Assembly (NCBI RefSeq): GCF_020509005.1
Contig: NC_063014.1
Span: forward strand, 5,332,001 to 5,396,000
Length of the DNA: 64,000 nt
Source of the DNA: Fulvia fulva
Lineage: Eukaryota; Ascomycota; Dothideomycetes; Mycosphaerellales; Mycosphaerellaceae
Reading direction: 5' to 3'
The position numbers and the translations under genes were made by a program. The notes below the pieces were generated by a model. It ran no database searches. It was not told the DNA's origin and saw only the letters and a list, made by a program, of their open reading frames with translations. Shown piece after piece: positions 1 to 11,290 of this stretch; position 1 is the stretch's first letter; each line of letters begins with the position of its first letter.

Positions 1-586
1 AACACCAGAGCAAGCGAACAAGGTCTTAGACTAAGGGTTGTACTGGGACTTTGAGAGGCTGGATGTAGAAATCTATTAGAGCAACCACAGAATCCTTTAA
101 TGTTTCAACTGTCAACAGTACGGACATATTGCCCCAAAGTGTAGCAAAGCCACACCAGTCTGCTCACACTATGCTAGTGATCACGCGACCCAAGAGTGCC
201 AAAAACGGAAGGAGGACACAAGATGCGTAGCATATAGGAGAAAACACCCGGCATGGTCAAACCAATGCCTAGTTAGACTATCAGCCCAGTGGAGAGCGCG
301 GGAAGCAAGGGTAACAATACTAACCAGGTTCCTAGTAGGTGAACAGAAACAACCAGAGAGAACCACCCACCCGAATAAGAGACCCCGGCTATAAGAGGAG
401 CCACAAATAGTGCCAGCAATAGGGAGACCAACGTTCTTGTACAAGGTAGCGCAGAGCAATAGACAAATGAGAATCAACCAAATGATAGGGAGCCAACCCC
501 AAAGGGAAGAACAGGAGGAGGGACGGGAAAACCAATAGCAAGACCAACAGTAAGACCAAACGGACCTAGACACAAACATGTCCTAA
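1..586 (+). pseudogene. LINE L-A ORF1 (Gag-like zinc-knuckle protein), 3' part, RIPed
   Basis: This frame holds the C-terminal part of the LINE ORF1 nucleic-acid-binding protein. A CCHC knuckle is readable near bases 90-135 (CFNCQQYGHIAPKC) and is followed by further Cys/His pairs typical of ORF1 proteins that coat LINE RNA. Several TAG/TAA codons interrupt the frame. It ends at TAA (584-586), which overlaps the ATG of ORF2 in the pentamer TAATG. The same junction is present in the 25-kb copy, so it is a family trait. The N-terminal half lies outside the window. Confidence 0.8.
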
Positions 587-3500
587 TGCCTCATACTAAC
601 AGACTATCAATCATTCAGTATAATGTGAACAGAAGCAAAGACAAGGTCCAAAGGAGCTTTCTACAAGCCTTAGACCCGGAGGAACACTACATTATAGCAA
701 TATAGGAACTATGGATCAACCCACACTCTAGGATTCCATTAACTGTGCGAGACCCGAGATACCACGTAGTAATAAACAGAACCGAGGGAGTCCCACGAAC
801 TTGTATCTATGTTAGTAAGAAGGTACTAGTAGAGGACTGGCAGGCCTGGCCGAGAACCGATAGGGATATTACTATAGTACAGCTCAAAACAACTTAAGGC
901 CAAGTCCTAATCCATAGCGTATACAACCTACCTCCAGAGTCCAGAAGCAGCACATAACTACACACGCTAGGAAGGCTCCCGGAAGCAATGGACCAACAAA
1001 ACCACAACATCGTGATAGGAGATTTCAACCTCTACTACCCAAAGTGGGGATCGGACTTCACCCTAGCACACTACTTCTTAGCAGGGAGGCTCATTAGTCA
1101 GATAGAAACAGCCCAAATGGACTTGATCACGCCAAAGGGAACAGAAACTTGGGCTAGAAACAACAGTTCTAGCACGCTAGACCTATACTTTATGTCCTAC
1201 GCCTTAACACGACGGGTAGAAAGCTGTATAGTCAATGACCAACTAGAGTCCTCATCAGACCACTATCCAATCCAAACCGACATCCAACTCATAGTTGAGG
1301 AGGAGAGGGAACCTGAGAGGAGGCTCTGCTAGAAGCAGGCCGAGTGGACACTAGTATAGCAGCGGCTAGAAGGCGAACTAGAACAGGTGAACATTGACAA
1401 CATACACACAACGGAGGGGATTGACCAAGCAGTGGAGCAGCTAATAGAAGCTATATAAAGGGCAGCCCAGGCCTATATACCTGAGAAGAGATGGTCGCTA
1501 TACCAGAAGCTATACTAGACACCAGAGTGCACAGCCAAAGTCAAGGAGGCAAGGAGAGCAAGAAGGAGATGGGAGCAACGACGCACCTAAGCAAACTAGG
1601 AAGCCTATAACAACGCGTGCAAAGCAAAGAAGGCGCAGATCAGAAGAGACAAGACGCAGGAGTAGAGGTCAACTGTAGGGATGATCACAGAACACCCGGA
1701 ACAAATCTAGAGACTAGCAGAATGGGCTAGGAAACTAGACGAGGAACGAAACTCCCCGCCCTAGTTTCCCTTAATACAGGACCAAGACGGGGAAACGCAA
1801 ACCACTCCGATAGGGAAAGCGAAAGCATTCGCAGACCACTTCTTCGGGACTTAGGTAGAGGCAGACCTAAGCAACATCCTAGGAACACACATTCCTCCGC
1901 TAAGGGAGGCTAACTAGCAAGTGTCTGCTATAGAGATCGGAAACATTATCAAGAAACTGAAGGGCAACAAAGCCCTAGGCCTAGACAAGATCCCTAACTA
2001 TTACCTAAAAGCTAGTAGCAGCCTTATCACTCCAGTGCTTGCGCCAATCTTTACCTAGTGTATAAAGCAGGGGTATTGCCTAAAGGCCTTTAGGCAATCA
2101 CTGACTTGCGTCCTAAGGAAACCCTAAAAGGAAGACTATACCAAGTTGAAGTCATACAGACCAATTGCGTTGCTAAACATACTAGGGAAGCTCCTAGAGA
2201 AGGTCGTAGCTATAAGGCTCACCGGAATAGTAGAAGAACACAACCTCCTCCCGGCAACGCAAATGGGGGGGAGACAAAAGAGATCTACCCTTACAGCAGT
2301 CGAACTGATCACAGAGCAAATCAGACACATCTGGCACTATAGCAATAACAAGGTAGCCTCACTGCTTTCACTAGACATATTAGGGGCTTTCGACAATATG
2401 TCCTACGTAAGGCTCCTATATATCCTTAGAATGAAAAGCATCCTAGCCTAGATAGTACACTTTATGTAGTCATTCCTTAAGGACAGAACAACCCAGATCC
2501 TCCTAGGGTCCTTCAAAGCCCCGTAGACCCCAATTGCGAACACGGGCATCCCACAAGGCTCTACACTCTCCCCAATTCTGTTCCTCCTCTTTATGGCCGA
2601 CCTGACCCTACTCCTAGAAACAGTAAACACCTTAGCATCGGGGTTCGTAGATGACACAAATATCCTAGCGTGGTCGGGGTCCACAGAGGAAAACTGCGCA
2701 CTCCTAGAGGAGAGACATAGACAATGCGAAAAGTGGGCAAGAGAGCATAGGGCAAAATTCGTACCGGACAAGTACCAACTTATCTATTTTAGTAAGGCAA
2801 AGACAAAACACAACTTGGCAGCACTAGTAAAAATCCAGGGGTTCGAGACCCATCCTATAAGGGAACTTAGAGTCCTTGGGATATAGCTAGACCCGAAACT
2901 TAGCTAGGGACCACAAGTGAAGAAGGCGCAAGCGAGAGCGGACACTAACAGACAATTAATCGAGAGACTCACTACGTCAACCTAGGGGGCGACCTTCACA
3001 AAGGCCTAGACTATGTACAAGGCCATTGTCAAGCCCGCAATGCTATATAGAGCAGCAATTTGGGCAGCGGAAAAACACATCCCGAAGAGAATTGAGGACC
3101 CCCTTAACAGAGCGTAGGCAGCCTGCCTAAAGAGAGTACTAGGGGCATACAAGTCAACCCCTCATAGGACAATGGAAATGGAATCAGGTACAGCCCCTAT
3201 CAGGGAGTACCTCCAGGGTATAAGGTGTCAATACGTAGAGAAGACATTAGCATACCTAGCCTAGGGAACCATCCAAGCAGCTACTCAAAGGATAAGAACC
3301 TAGTAGGAGAGGAGGAGAAGACCCAACCGGCCACATATGATCCTATAGAAGGAAGTAGACCTAAAAACATCATAGGAAATCCTAGCAGCCCTTGAACAGA
3401 GAGAAGCTCTGAGGGAGCAAGCTAACACAGGGGACAAAGGGAAAAAGAAGCAAAGCCAAGCAGAAAGGATCGTAGGTCACCTATAGGAAACGCGTTAGAA

Positions 3501-4023
3501 CCAAAAACCGGTGAGGCCAGGAGCCCTACTAGCGGCCAGGACCTTCGGGAGGTATAACTACCTTATCTATAAAGACCTGAAGAGGGCGGAAGCAAGCATA
3601 GCTATCTAGATTCGCTCTGAGCACATTAGGCTAAGAGCATACTTGCACTAAAGAAGAGTCCTAGGATACGATTCCAAACGTTGCCCCTATGGCTACCTAT
3701 CCCAAAACCCGGAGCACATAGTGCTGAACTGTACTAAGTGGGTAAAAGGGAGAAGCCAGTGGAGGGCGAAGGCAAGAGACAGGCAATACTAGGCCATCAT
3801 CTAGGACAGACAAGATATAAGGAGAGTGATAAGATGGATCCTTAACGAGGACTACCTAGAGCAATTCTCCCTAGCAGTAGAAACGGAAAGGTGGATAGAG
3901 AGGAGGGAGAGAGAGAGAAGAGCCGGGGAAACAGAAGGGAGAAAGGGAATCGAGAGGAGGACATTACTAGGGTTACGGGTAAGGTAGTCATAGGGTAACA
4001 ACTATGACACTAGCGTACCCTAA
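586..4023 (+). pseudogene. LINE L-A ORF2 (endonuclease-reverse transcriptase), RIPed
   Basis: ORF2 would nick target DNA and copy the LINE RNA by target-primed reverse transcription. The frame set by ATG 586-588 stays open in phase through 988-1332, 2146-2451 and 2593-2886, so only substitutions, not indels, have broken that stretch. An apurinic-like endonuclease domain is visible (IIQYNVN near 610, GDFNLYYPKW near 1020, SSDHYP near 1255). A reverse transcriptase follows (YRPIALLN near 2152, NTGIPQGSTLSP near 2540, catalytic FVDD at about 2644). A C-terminal Cys/His motif (CPYGYLSQNPEHIVLNC) lies near 3685. The stop at 4021-4023 is TAA here and TGA in the sister copy. I see no RNase H block. 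Confidence 0.88.
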
Positions 4024-4190
4024 AGGAAGGAGAACGAAAGGACAAGACAGGAAAGAACGAGGAGGGCAAAGACGAGGAGGTTTTCATCCGTTAATCGGGT
4101 TTCCTACCTACACAAATAGACCTAAATAGCGAGAGACCTGCATAGGCTATAGGGCACTAAAACAGGCGAATGAATAATCTATCTATCTAT

Positions 4191-4284
4191 CTATATATAG
4201 ATACACGCTATCCTATTAGGTCCTTCTTCGTCTTTTGTATAATCCGCCGTCTTCTACTACTACGTAACTCGTACCTATTTAATA
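4191..4284 (+). repeat. LTR of copia family F, 3' part
   Basis: It matches the 3' half of the 218-234-bp LTRs at 10937-11170, 50330-50563 (both reversed) and 59964-60181. It ends ...CTCGTACCTATTTAATA, a RIPed TTAACA terminus. The left part was displaced by the LINE whose tail ends at about 4192. The exact LINE/LTR border is ambiguous because both read ctatata. Confidence 0.8.
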
Positions 4285-4390
4285 ATAACTAAAAGCTATT
4301 CTACTATATACCGTTAAATACTATATTAGTCCTTCGTCGTTCCCTATTACCTATCCTAACTTCTATATATATATATACTATACCTATCTA
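4285..4390. repeat. About 105-bp dispersed repeat, also at 11176-11290
   Basis: The stretch starting ataactaaaagctattc recurs with a few changes right after the solo LTR at 10937-11170. No ORF or terminal repeat is visible. It is probably a fragment of an older element into which F LTRs inserted; its identity is unknown. Confidence 0.6.
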
Positions 4391-4453
4391 GTAATATACG
4401 CTATCCTATTAGGTCCTTCTTCGTCTTTCGTATAATCCGCCGTCTTCTACTAC
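4391..4453 (+). repeat. LTR F fragment, left piece, interrupted by gypsy A
   Basis: This is the plus-oriented LTR-F segment up to cgtcttctactac. It continues at 10743 on the far side of gypsy A, with ACTAC duplicated at 4449-4453 and 10743-10747. Removing A restores the continuous LTR-F sequence seen elsewhere. Confidence 0.85.
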
Positions 4454-4972
4454 TATTAGGGCGAGAGCCTAGCCTATAAGATATAAGAGTAAAAGCGAGA
4501 ATGTAGGTACGAAGTGTAGATATAAAGGGTATAGTATAATTACTACACAAAACGAAAGACGAAGAAAGTAAGAGAGGCCTAGGGAAGGCTAGATACTTAT
4601 ATACGCCCCTCACGAGTACGTATCCCCTTATTAATAGGGCTAACCCGTACGAAGCCGCGCTTAGTAGCTTTGCTCAAAACCTTATTCTAACCTGCCCTAC
4701 GTTCCGAGTCTTCTACGTACTCCTTCTAGGGTCTAGCGTAGTCGCGGGTACTCGCAGGAGTGCCGTAAGTTATATAGTTACGAGCCGAAGTAAATCTATT
4801 AAGGTTTAGTAGAGTAGTGAACTTGGAGGGCTAGGTCCCGTAGTAAATATTACGGGGTATATAATTCTTAGCGCTTATATACTAAGCTAGAATTTCACTT
4901 CTTAACGACTTCTAAGCACTCTAAGGGTCTTCTATCCCTACCTTCTATATACTCTATAGGGAGACTATAATA
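4454..4972 (-). repeat. 3' LTR of gypsy A
   Basis: It is near-identical to 10224-10742. On the element strand it starts TATTATAGTCTCCC and ends CTCGCCCTAATA; RIPed TG...CA termini are the simplest reading. It lies next to the polypurine tract. Confidence 0.9.
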
Positions 4973-5089
4973 GTAGCCCCCCCGAATAAAGCTAAGTTCC
5001 TACAAAGCCGTAGTAGTTCTATATATCGAGGATATTTAGCTTTAGTACTAGGCCTAGGCCTAATATTATAGTCGATACACTATTAGTAA

Positions 5090-8000
5090 GCCCCGTCGAA
5101 GAGCTTAGATTCAAAAAACCTACCGATATTAACCTCTAGGCCGTCTATACGGGCGTAGTATTCTTCGATTGCTTAACGATTGAAGATAATATATTAGATA
5201 GGCTCCTATAAGGTATCCTACTTAGGGCAACCTTACTATTCGACTTTATACTTAATCGGCGGTAGCCCTTTAATGTCGTTAGGCTCTACGCGGATTCCCC
5301 GGATCTTACGGACGGTATAGTCGTTAGACGGTAGGTTAACCGGCTCGTCGACTTCTACTTTATCGGGAGGACCTAGTATGTCTTAGTTTTAGTTCGGGAA
5401 TAGGTCCTTAGCCGACGGCCGAAGGCGTACGGGATAGAAGACGTCGTAGATCTTTATATTCGTAGGAAGAGCTAGACGGTAGGCGTATAAACTAATACGC
5501 TCGGTGATCTTAAAAGGACCTAGGTTCTTCTAGCTTAGCTTCTTAGAGTGGCGGTCCGTCTTAATGTTCTTAGAGTTAAGGTAGACTATATCGCCTACTT
5601 AGTAGTCGGGAGCTAGCTAGCGACGACGATTGGCTTGATCCTCGTAGATTGCTTATACGTACACTATCTCGTCGTGAACTTCTTTATAGATCTGTAAGAG
5701 TATAGTAGCGAACTCGTCTGCTACTTGCTCGTTTACGTCTTCGGTAGGCGGGAGAGGTTCTTCTAGTTCTATGCCTATACGAGGGTAGTAACCTCTCGTA
5801 GTATAGAAGGGAGAGTAGCTAGTAGTCTCCGAGTCCTAGTTACGAGTAGCGAACTCTACCGTAGGGATATACTAAGGCCAATCCTTCTAGTAGTAGTCGA
5901 CGAAGTAACGAAGGACCTACTCGAGGATAACGTTCGTAGTTTCGGTCTAGCCGTCGGTCTATAGCTAAAAACTGGTCGAGAGGTTATACTTAATGCCTAG
6001 GATAGTATATAGACGCTTCTAGAAGTACGAGATGAACTAGGAGCCTCTATTAGAGGTGATGCTATCCGGGAGGCCTTAAAAGCGCTAGACGAATTTGTAG
6101 AATAAGCGAGTAGTCTCTTTTACGGTTATACTCTAGTACGGGATTATATACCGGTCCTTAGAGTAACGGTCTATAATTACTAGAAGGGCCTTTGCCTTTA
6201 CGCCGCTAAAGGTCTTACCGTAAGGAAGATCGGTAATAAAGTCTATAGTAATATACTTCTACGGACGATTAGGAGCCGGGAGAGGGTATAAGAGACCGTA
6301 GGGGCGGTAGCGGTTAGCTTTAGCTCTTCGGTAAGTAGCGTAGTTTAGTACGTAGCGACGGACGTCCTTCTAGGAATACGGCTACTAGTAATACTTAGTA
6401 AGGAGCTTATAGGTCTTAGCTACGCCTAGGTAACCCCTAGAGGCGGAGTCGTAGACAATTTAAAGAATCTTAGCTCGGATATTAGAGCCTTCGGGCTACG
6501 GTACGTAAAGCTTCTTACGGAAGTAGACAACACCTTCCTAGAGCTCGTACTTAGATAGCGAGAAACCCGGGAATGTCTTCGCGCTAGATTTAAGGGCCTA
6601 AACTAACTCTTAGGCGTCTAGGTCGGTATCGTACGCTATTCGTACTCGTGCTATAATGCCTTTAGGTTGCTCCTTATTATTAAACCCCTTAAAGTCTAAC
6701 TCGGATAAGCCGTCGGTCGTTACTAAGCCCTCTTTATTGTCGTTCAAGTCCTTAGCGTCCGAGGCGTATTCTTTAGGCTCGGATTCGTTATTACTCTCGT
6801 TAAGGTAGGTAGGAGCGAGCACGAGAGTAGTAAAGGAAGCGGCAAGCGTAGGCTAGCCGTTCGATAGGTACTCTCGAAGCTCGGAAGAGAGGTTATACTC
6901 TTTAATGACTTATTGCTCTACGATTTACTAGCCCCCTCTTCGATTAACTAGAGAGTTACTAGGGCGGCGGGTAAGGGCGTCGGCTATCGAGTTAGCCTTA
7001 CCGGGCGTATACGAGATTATAAAGTTAAACCGGGAGAGGAACTCGCTCTAGCGAGCCTAGCGACGATTAAGTAGCTTGCTCTTTATAAAGTAGACGAGGT
7101 TCTTGTAGTCGGAGCTTACTTAGACGGGTATAGTAGAGCCTTCGAGCTCGGGGCGCTACTCTTTAAAAGCTTTAACGATAGCGAGAAGCTCCTTATCGTA
7201 GATCTCGTAGTTATACTCCGTAGCTATTATCTTCTTAGAGAGGAAGGCGATAGGTAACTAGGGAGATTTAGGCGAGCGGCGTTATAGTAGGACACCGCCT
7301 ACTACGCCGTCGGATACGTTAGTCTCTATACGGGTCTCTAGTTCGAAATCGAAGTGCTATAGAAGCGGATTCTTAATAAACTTCGCTTTAAGTAAGTCAA
7401 AAGCCTCCTAGTATTCGTCGGTCTAGGCAAACTTCTTACCCTTACGCGTGAGCTTCGTTAAAGGGCGTACTACGCCCGAGAATACGTAGATAAAGCGGCG
7501 GTAGAAGTTAGTAAAGCCTAGGAAACCCTAGACCTCCTTAACGTTCGTAGGAGTATCCTATTCGACGATAGCGTCGATCTTCTCTTAGTCTATCTTAATA
7601 CCGTCTACGGTAACGATTAAACTAAGGAACTTGACTTCGGTCTTCTTAAACTCGTACTTGTTGATATCGAGCTATAAGCCGGCGTCTACGAGCTTCTAAA
7701 GGACCTTATAGACGTGCTCGCGGTGCTCCTCCTTAGTCTCGCTATAGACTAGGATGTCGTCGATATAGGTAGTATAGAACTGATCGAGGAACTCCTAAAG
7801 AATGTCGTTAATAAAGTTCTAGAAGGTACTAGGCCCGTTATAAACGCCGAAGGGTATAACGAGCGACTCGAATAGCCCGTAGCGAGTACGGAAGGCTATA
7901 AGATACTCGTGTCCTTCTACTATTCGTAACTTGTTGAACGTAGCGATGACATCGAGCTTAGTAAAGTACTTAGCCTTAGAGAGGCGCTCGAGCGTCTCCT

Positions 8001-8990
8001 AAATTAACGGTATTAGGTAGCGGTTCTTCTTTATAATAGCGTTTAAGCCTCGGTAGTCTACGTAGAAGCGTAGGCTACCGCCGGGCTTCTTAACAAACAT
8101 AACGGGACTACTAGCGCTAGAACGGCTCGCTCGAATAAATCCCTTCTTTAGGTTCTCTTCGAGGTATCTCTTAAGGACGATAAGCTCTTCTCGGGATATA
8201 GAGTATAGCGGTCCGAACGGTGTCTCTATACCTTCTTCTAGCTTAATCTTATAGTCGTAAGGGCGATAAGGAGGTAGCTCGTCTACGGCTTTAGTATCGA
8301 ATACGTAGAGGATATAGTGTGCCTAAGGAGGGACCTTTATAGTAGGGTCGGTAGGTATACGCTTCTTATCGAGCTTCTCGAGGGCGATGTCGATATCGCG
8401 GAGAGAGGCGGCGAAGACTTAAGCTTTAGGCTACTTAGTAGTAGTAGTAAAGGTAGCGGCGTTTACCTAGAAGATCTTAGTATACTTAGGACCGCGCTAA
8501 GGCGGCGGAGAAGGCGGAGGTACCGGAGGAGCTTCTAGAGGGAAGCTAATAGTAAGGGAAGTCTAGTCGATAATAGGTTAGTATCGTCTAAACTAGGGGA
8601 GGCCGAGGATAAACTTCTAATGCGGTAGGGACGTAAGGAAGCTAGTAATTGACATACGCTTGCCTCCGAGGGTGATTAACGTGTGTATAACATAAGTAAT
8701 CTTACTAGTAGTAGTCTCCGTACCGTTAAAAAGTTTAAGGGTACGAGGGTACTTTAGTTCCTAGGGTTCGAGATTAAGAGAGGTCGCGAGTTTATAGTCT
8801 ATAAAAGACTCGCCTAGTACGCTAGTGTCTATAAGAGTGAGATTAGAAGAAGAGAGTTTCTTTAAGCCGATATTTACATTCGTAACGAACGGTTTATAAG
8901 CGTAGTCCTTACCCGTCTCGTCGTATAGGTCTAGCTATACTATATTGATCCTTAACTTCTTTCCTCTCTTCACTTTCGGTAGACGTTATT
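5090..8990 (-). pseudogene. Gypsy A Pol (protease-RT-RNase H-integrase-chromodomain), RIPed
   Basis: Reading right to left there is a retropepsin-like region (LIDTSVLGESFIDY, near 8830). The reverse transcriptase follows, with [12 protein letters not shown] near 8050 and catalytic YIDD at 7756-7767 ([10 protein letters not shown]). RNase H and the integrase zinc and core regions lie between about 7300 and 5900. A C-terminal chromodomain-like block is seen at about 5330-5160 (VRKIRGIRV, then YKVE..GCPK.DTL.EPI). Chromodomains in this family direct integration into heterochromatin. Many TAG/TAA codons break the frame. The Pol frame is -1 relative to gag, but I could not find a convincing slip site here. 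Confidence 0.88.
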
Positions 8991-10180
8991 CTTAGTCTTT
9001 ACCGCGTCGATAAGGAAGACCTAGACATTTTCCTACTTAGCGGAAGTAGTAGGAGTAGGCTCGATAGCGCCGATAGCGCCGCGAACCGGGTTACGGGTAT
9101 TACGGGTAGCGAGCTACGGACAGTTGACTATAATATAGCCTAGACCGCCGTAGTAGGTATAGAGTCCGGCCTAGCGACGGCGAAGCTTCTCTTCGGGAGT
9201 AAGCTTACCGTTAACAAGGCCCTAGACTCGAGGGACGGCGGTACTAGCGCTAAGATCTATAGTATTACCTATAGAGACGGGAGGGAGAGCCGTAGGAGCG
9301 GCGGCGCCTAGTAGAGTAGCGAAGTGGCTTCCGGGACTACGAGGCTAACGACCTTAAGAACGGGAAGCGAGGAGAGAGGCGGTATATTTTATATTAGAGT
9401 CGAGGCGCTAGTAGGTCTCGACGAGCTTATAGAAGCTTATAGTACCGACGTCCTTATCCTCGAGGGCTCGAAGAAGCTCTACTAATAAGCCACGGCGGAG
9501 AGTACTCTTCTTAGTCTCTTCGTTATAGCCGGTAAACCCGATATCGCGGTTAAAGGCCGCGAGGTACTCGGCGAAGCTCTTGTTCTTCTAGAGGAGGTTA
9601 TAGATAGCGTTCTAGGCGGTAGCTCTACGGTCTAGATCACTAAAGGTAGCACGGAGGTCCTATATTAAAGTAAGGACGTCCGGGTAGCCGATAGTCTACG
9701 TAGCGTTATCGATATAGTATTATACCTAAGCCGCGGCGTCTCCCCGAAGGAGGGAGAAGACGTACGTAACCCTGTCCTTCTCTTATAGAAAGTAGTAGGC
9801 ATTAGCTAACAGCTTAATAGTAAGCTATATCTTAAATGCCTCGAACTTACTCTTATTACCGTCGAACTCGTCTAGGTCGTTAACCTTCTTAGAGAAATAC
9901 TAGCGGCGGTTATCGTCGGCGTACGGTACGAGGTTCTAGAAGGTGTTTATAATACCTTAAAGGTATATTACTTAGTTGTTTACTTGCTCGACCTACTAGG
10001 CGGTCTCGCGGAAAGAGGAGACGGTACGGTTAATAAGAGCGTAGGCGGTATCGGTATTAGCGTTTGCCTAGGTACCGAAGGTAGCGGCGTTCGAGAAGGG
10101 GATATTAGCCTACTTACTAAAGTAGAATAGAGTGTCTTAGTTGTCGAGGTTAACACCTCTATCGGTAGCGTAATCCTATA
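8940..10180 (-). pseudogene. Gypsy A Gag, RIPed
   Basis: This frame resembles a retrotransposon Gag: an alpha-helical capsid-like region, then a zinc knuckle near 9125-9165. The knuckle now reads YTYYGGLGYIIVNC. A CCHC knuckle C-x2-C-x4-H-x4-C has the same spacing, so two Cys and the His have become Tyr through TGY/CAY to TAY changes. The start codon cannot be placed with confidence. The protein would form the particle that packages the RNA. Confidence 0.75.
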
Positions 10181-10223
10181 TAAGAATAACTCGAGTAGTT
10201 AACGGTTTGTTAGTCTTTCGTAA

Positions 10224-10742
10224 TATTAGGGCGAGAGCTTAGCCTATAAGATATAAGAGTAAAAGCGAGAATATAGGTAAGAAGTGTAGATATAAAGGGT
10301 ATAGTATAATTGCTACACAAAACGAAAGACGAAGAAAGTAAGAGAGGCCTAGGGAAGGCTAGATACTTATACGCGCCCCTCGTAAGTACGTATCCCCTTA
10401 TTAATAGGGCTAACCCGTACGAAGCCGCGCTTAGTAGCTTTACTCAAAACCTTATTCTAACCTACCCTACGTTCCGAGTCTTCTACGTGCTTCTTCTAGG
10501 GTCTAGCGTAGTCGCGGGTACTTACGGGAGTGCCGTAAGTTAAATAGTTACGAGCCGAAGTAAATCTATTAAGGTTTAGTAGAGTAGTGAACTTGGAGGG
10601 CTAGGTCCCGTAGTAAATATTACGGGGTATATAATTCTTAGCGCTTATACACTAAGCTAGACTTTCACTTCTTGACGACTCCTAAGTACTCTAAGGGTCT
10701 TCTGTCCCTACCGTCTATATACTCTATAGGGAGACTATAACA
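10224..10742 (-). repeat. 5' LTR of gypsy A
   Basis: This is the 519-bp partner of 4454-4972. Its element-strand start TGTTATAGTCTCCC keeps the original TG. It is flanked on the right by the ACTAC duplication. Confidence 0.9.
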
Positions 10743-10771
10743 ACTACTACGTAACTCGTACCTATTTAATA
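10743..10771 (+). repeat. LTR F fragment, right piece
   Basis: This is the remaining 3' end of the LTR interrupted by gypsy A, ending cctatttaata. The next 165 bp (10772-10936) hold no recognisable gene or repeat. Confidence 0.8.
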
Positions 10772-10936
10772 GAGATACTAGTATAGCGTTAGTACGAGAC
10801 TACTATAGAGATCGTCGTCGTAGAGTAAAACGTAGGTAAAACCGCTAAGGCGTCAGAAAAGGAGTAGGGGCTAGAGATCTAGATTCCCCCTATATAGGTA
10901 TAAGAGACTACGTCTCTAATCCTAGGGAAGAGATAC

Positions 10937-11170
10937 TATTAAATAGGTACGAGTTACGTAGTAGTAGAAGACGGCGGATTATACGAAAGACAAAGAAGGA
11001 CCTAATAGGATAGCGTGTATCTATATATAGTATCGCCGGTATTAGTATCTATAGATGCTAGGTGTCCGGATGTTTACTAGCCTATAGGCTAGCAAACCCT
11101 AGTCACGTGATCTAGTTACATAACACACCTACACCTATATACTTGTCCTACGGCCTATATGTTCTTAATA
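10937..11170 (-). repeat. Solo LTR of copia family F
   Basis: A 234-bp solo LTR flanked by GATAC at 10932-10936 and 11171-11175. Orientation is set by the copy at 59964-60181, where a primer-binding site follows the LTR. Termini are RIPed TGTTAA/TTAACA. A solo LTR of this length is below the usual RIP size threshold, so the mutations were probably acquired while the element was still full length. Confidence 0.9.
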
Positions 11171-11290
11171 GATACCTTTATAACTAAAAGCTATTCTACT
11201 ATATACTATCGAATACTATATTAGTCCTTCCTCGTTCTCTATTACCTATCCTAACTTCTATACGTATATATACTATACCTATTTAATAAT

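Larger units (their letters stand above)
1..4192 (+). mobile_element. LINE (non-LTR retrotransposon) family L-A, copy 1, cut by the window start
   Basis: This is the 3' part of a LINE with two ORFs, a 3' UTR and a (TCTA)n tail in place of poly(A). It aligns along its whole length with the complete copy at 25475-30484, with differences that are mainly C/T and G/A transitions. The frames are peppered with TAG/TAA, as expected from RIP. The tail runs directly into the LTR-F sequence ctatatatagatacac, so the element appears to have inserted into an F LTR at a TATATA-like target; the upstream target-site copy is outside the window. Family-level identity is secure; the clade (Tad/I-like) is inferred. 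Confidence 0.9.
4454..10742 (-). mobile_element. Ty3/gypsy chromodomain retrotransposon A, complete, RIPed
   Basis: The element is about 6.3 kb long, with two 519-bp LTRs (4454-4972 and 10224-10742) and a 5-bp target duplication ACTAC at 4449-4453/10743-10747. It reads on the minus strand: 5' LTR at the right, gag, then protease, RT, RNase H, integrase and chromodomain, then a G-rich polypurine tract beside the left LTR (reverse complement of cccccccgaa near 4977). CpA and TpG are nearly absent while CpG is frequent, and every frame is stopped many times, so the copy is dead by RIP. It sits inside a copia F LTR. Confidence 0.93.

Noticed and set aside
181..579. 132-codon open frame on the minus strand
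   Set aside because: It is the antisense shadow of LINE ORF1; the plus strand carries the zinc knuckle, and the antisense composition (many Cys, Trp, Ser) is typical of a complement frame.
6610..6822. 70-codon acidic open frame on the minus strand as a separate small gene
   Set aside because: It lies in gypsy A Pol on the element strand and is a fragment of the polyprotein, not an independent gene.
8317..8538. 73-codon plus frame ending in an Arg-rich run
   Set aside because: It is the complement of the gypsy A Pol region upstream of RT; the Arg run comes from a complemented Pro-rich segment.
8940..9060. Frameshift signal in gypsy A
   Set aside because: Pol is -1 relative to Gag, but the G/A-rich run near 9030 is out of phase for X XXY YYZ and the possible stem has a bulge. 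Not supported.
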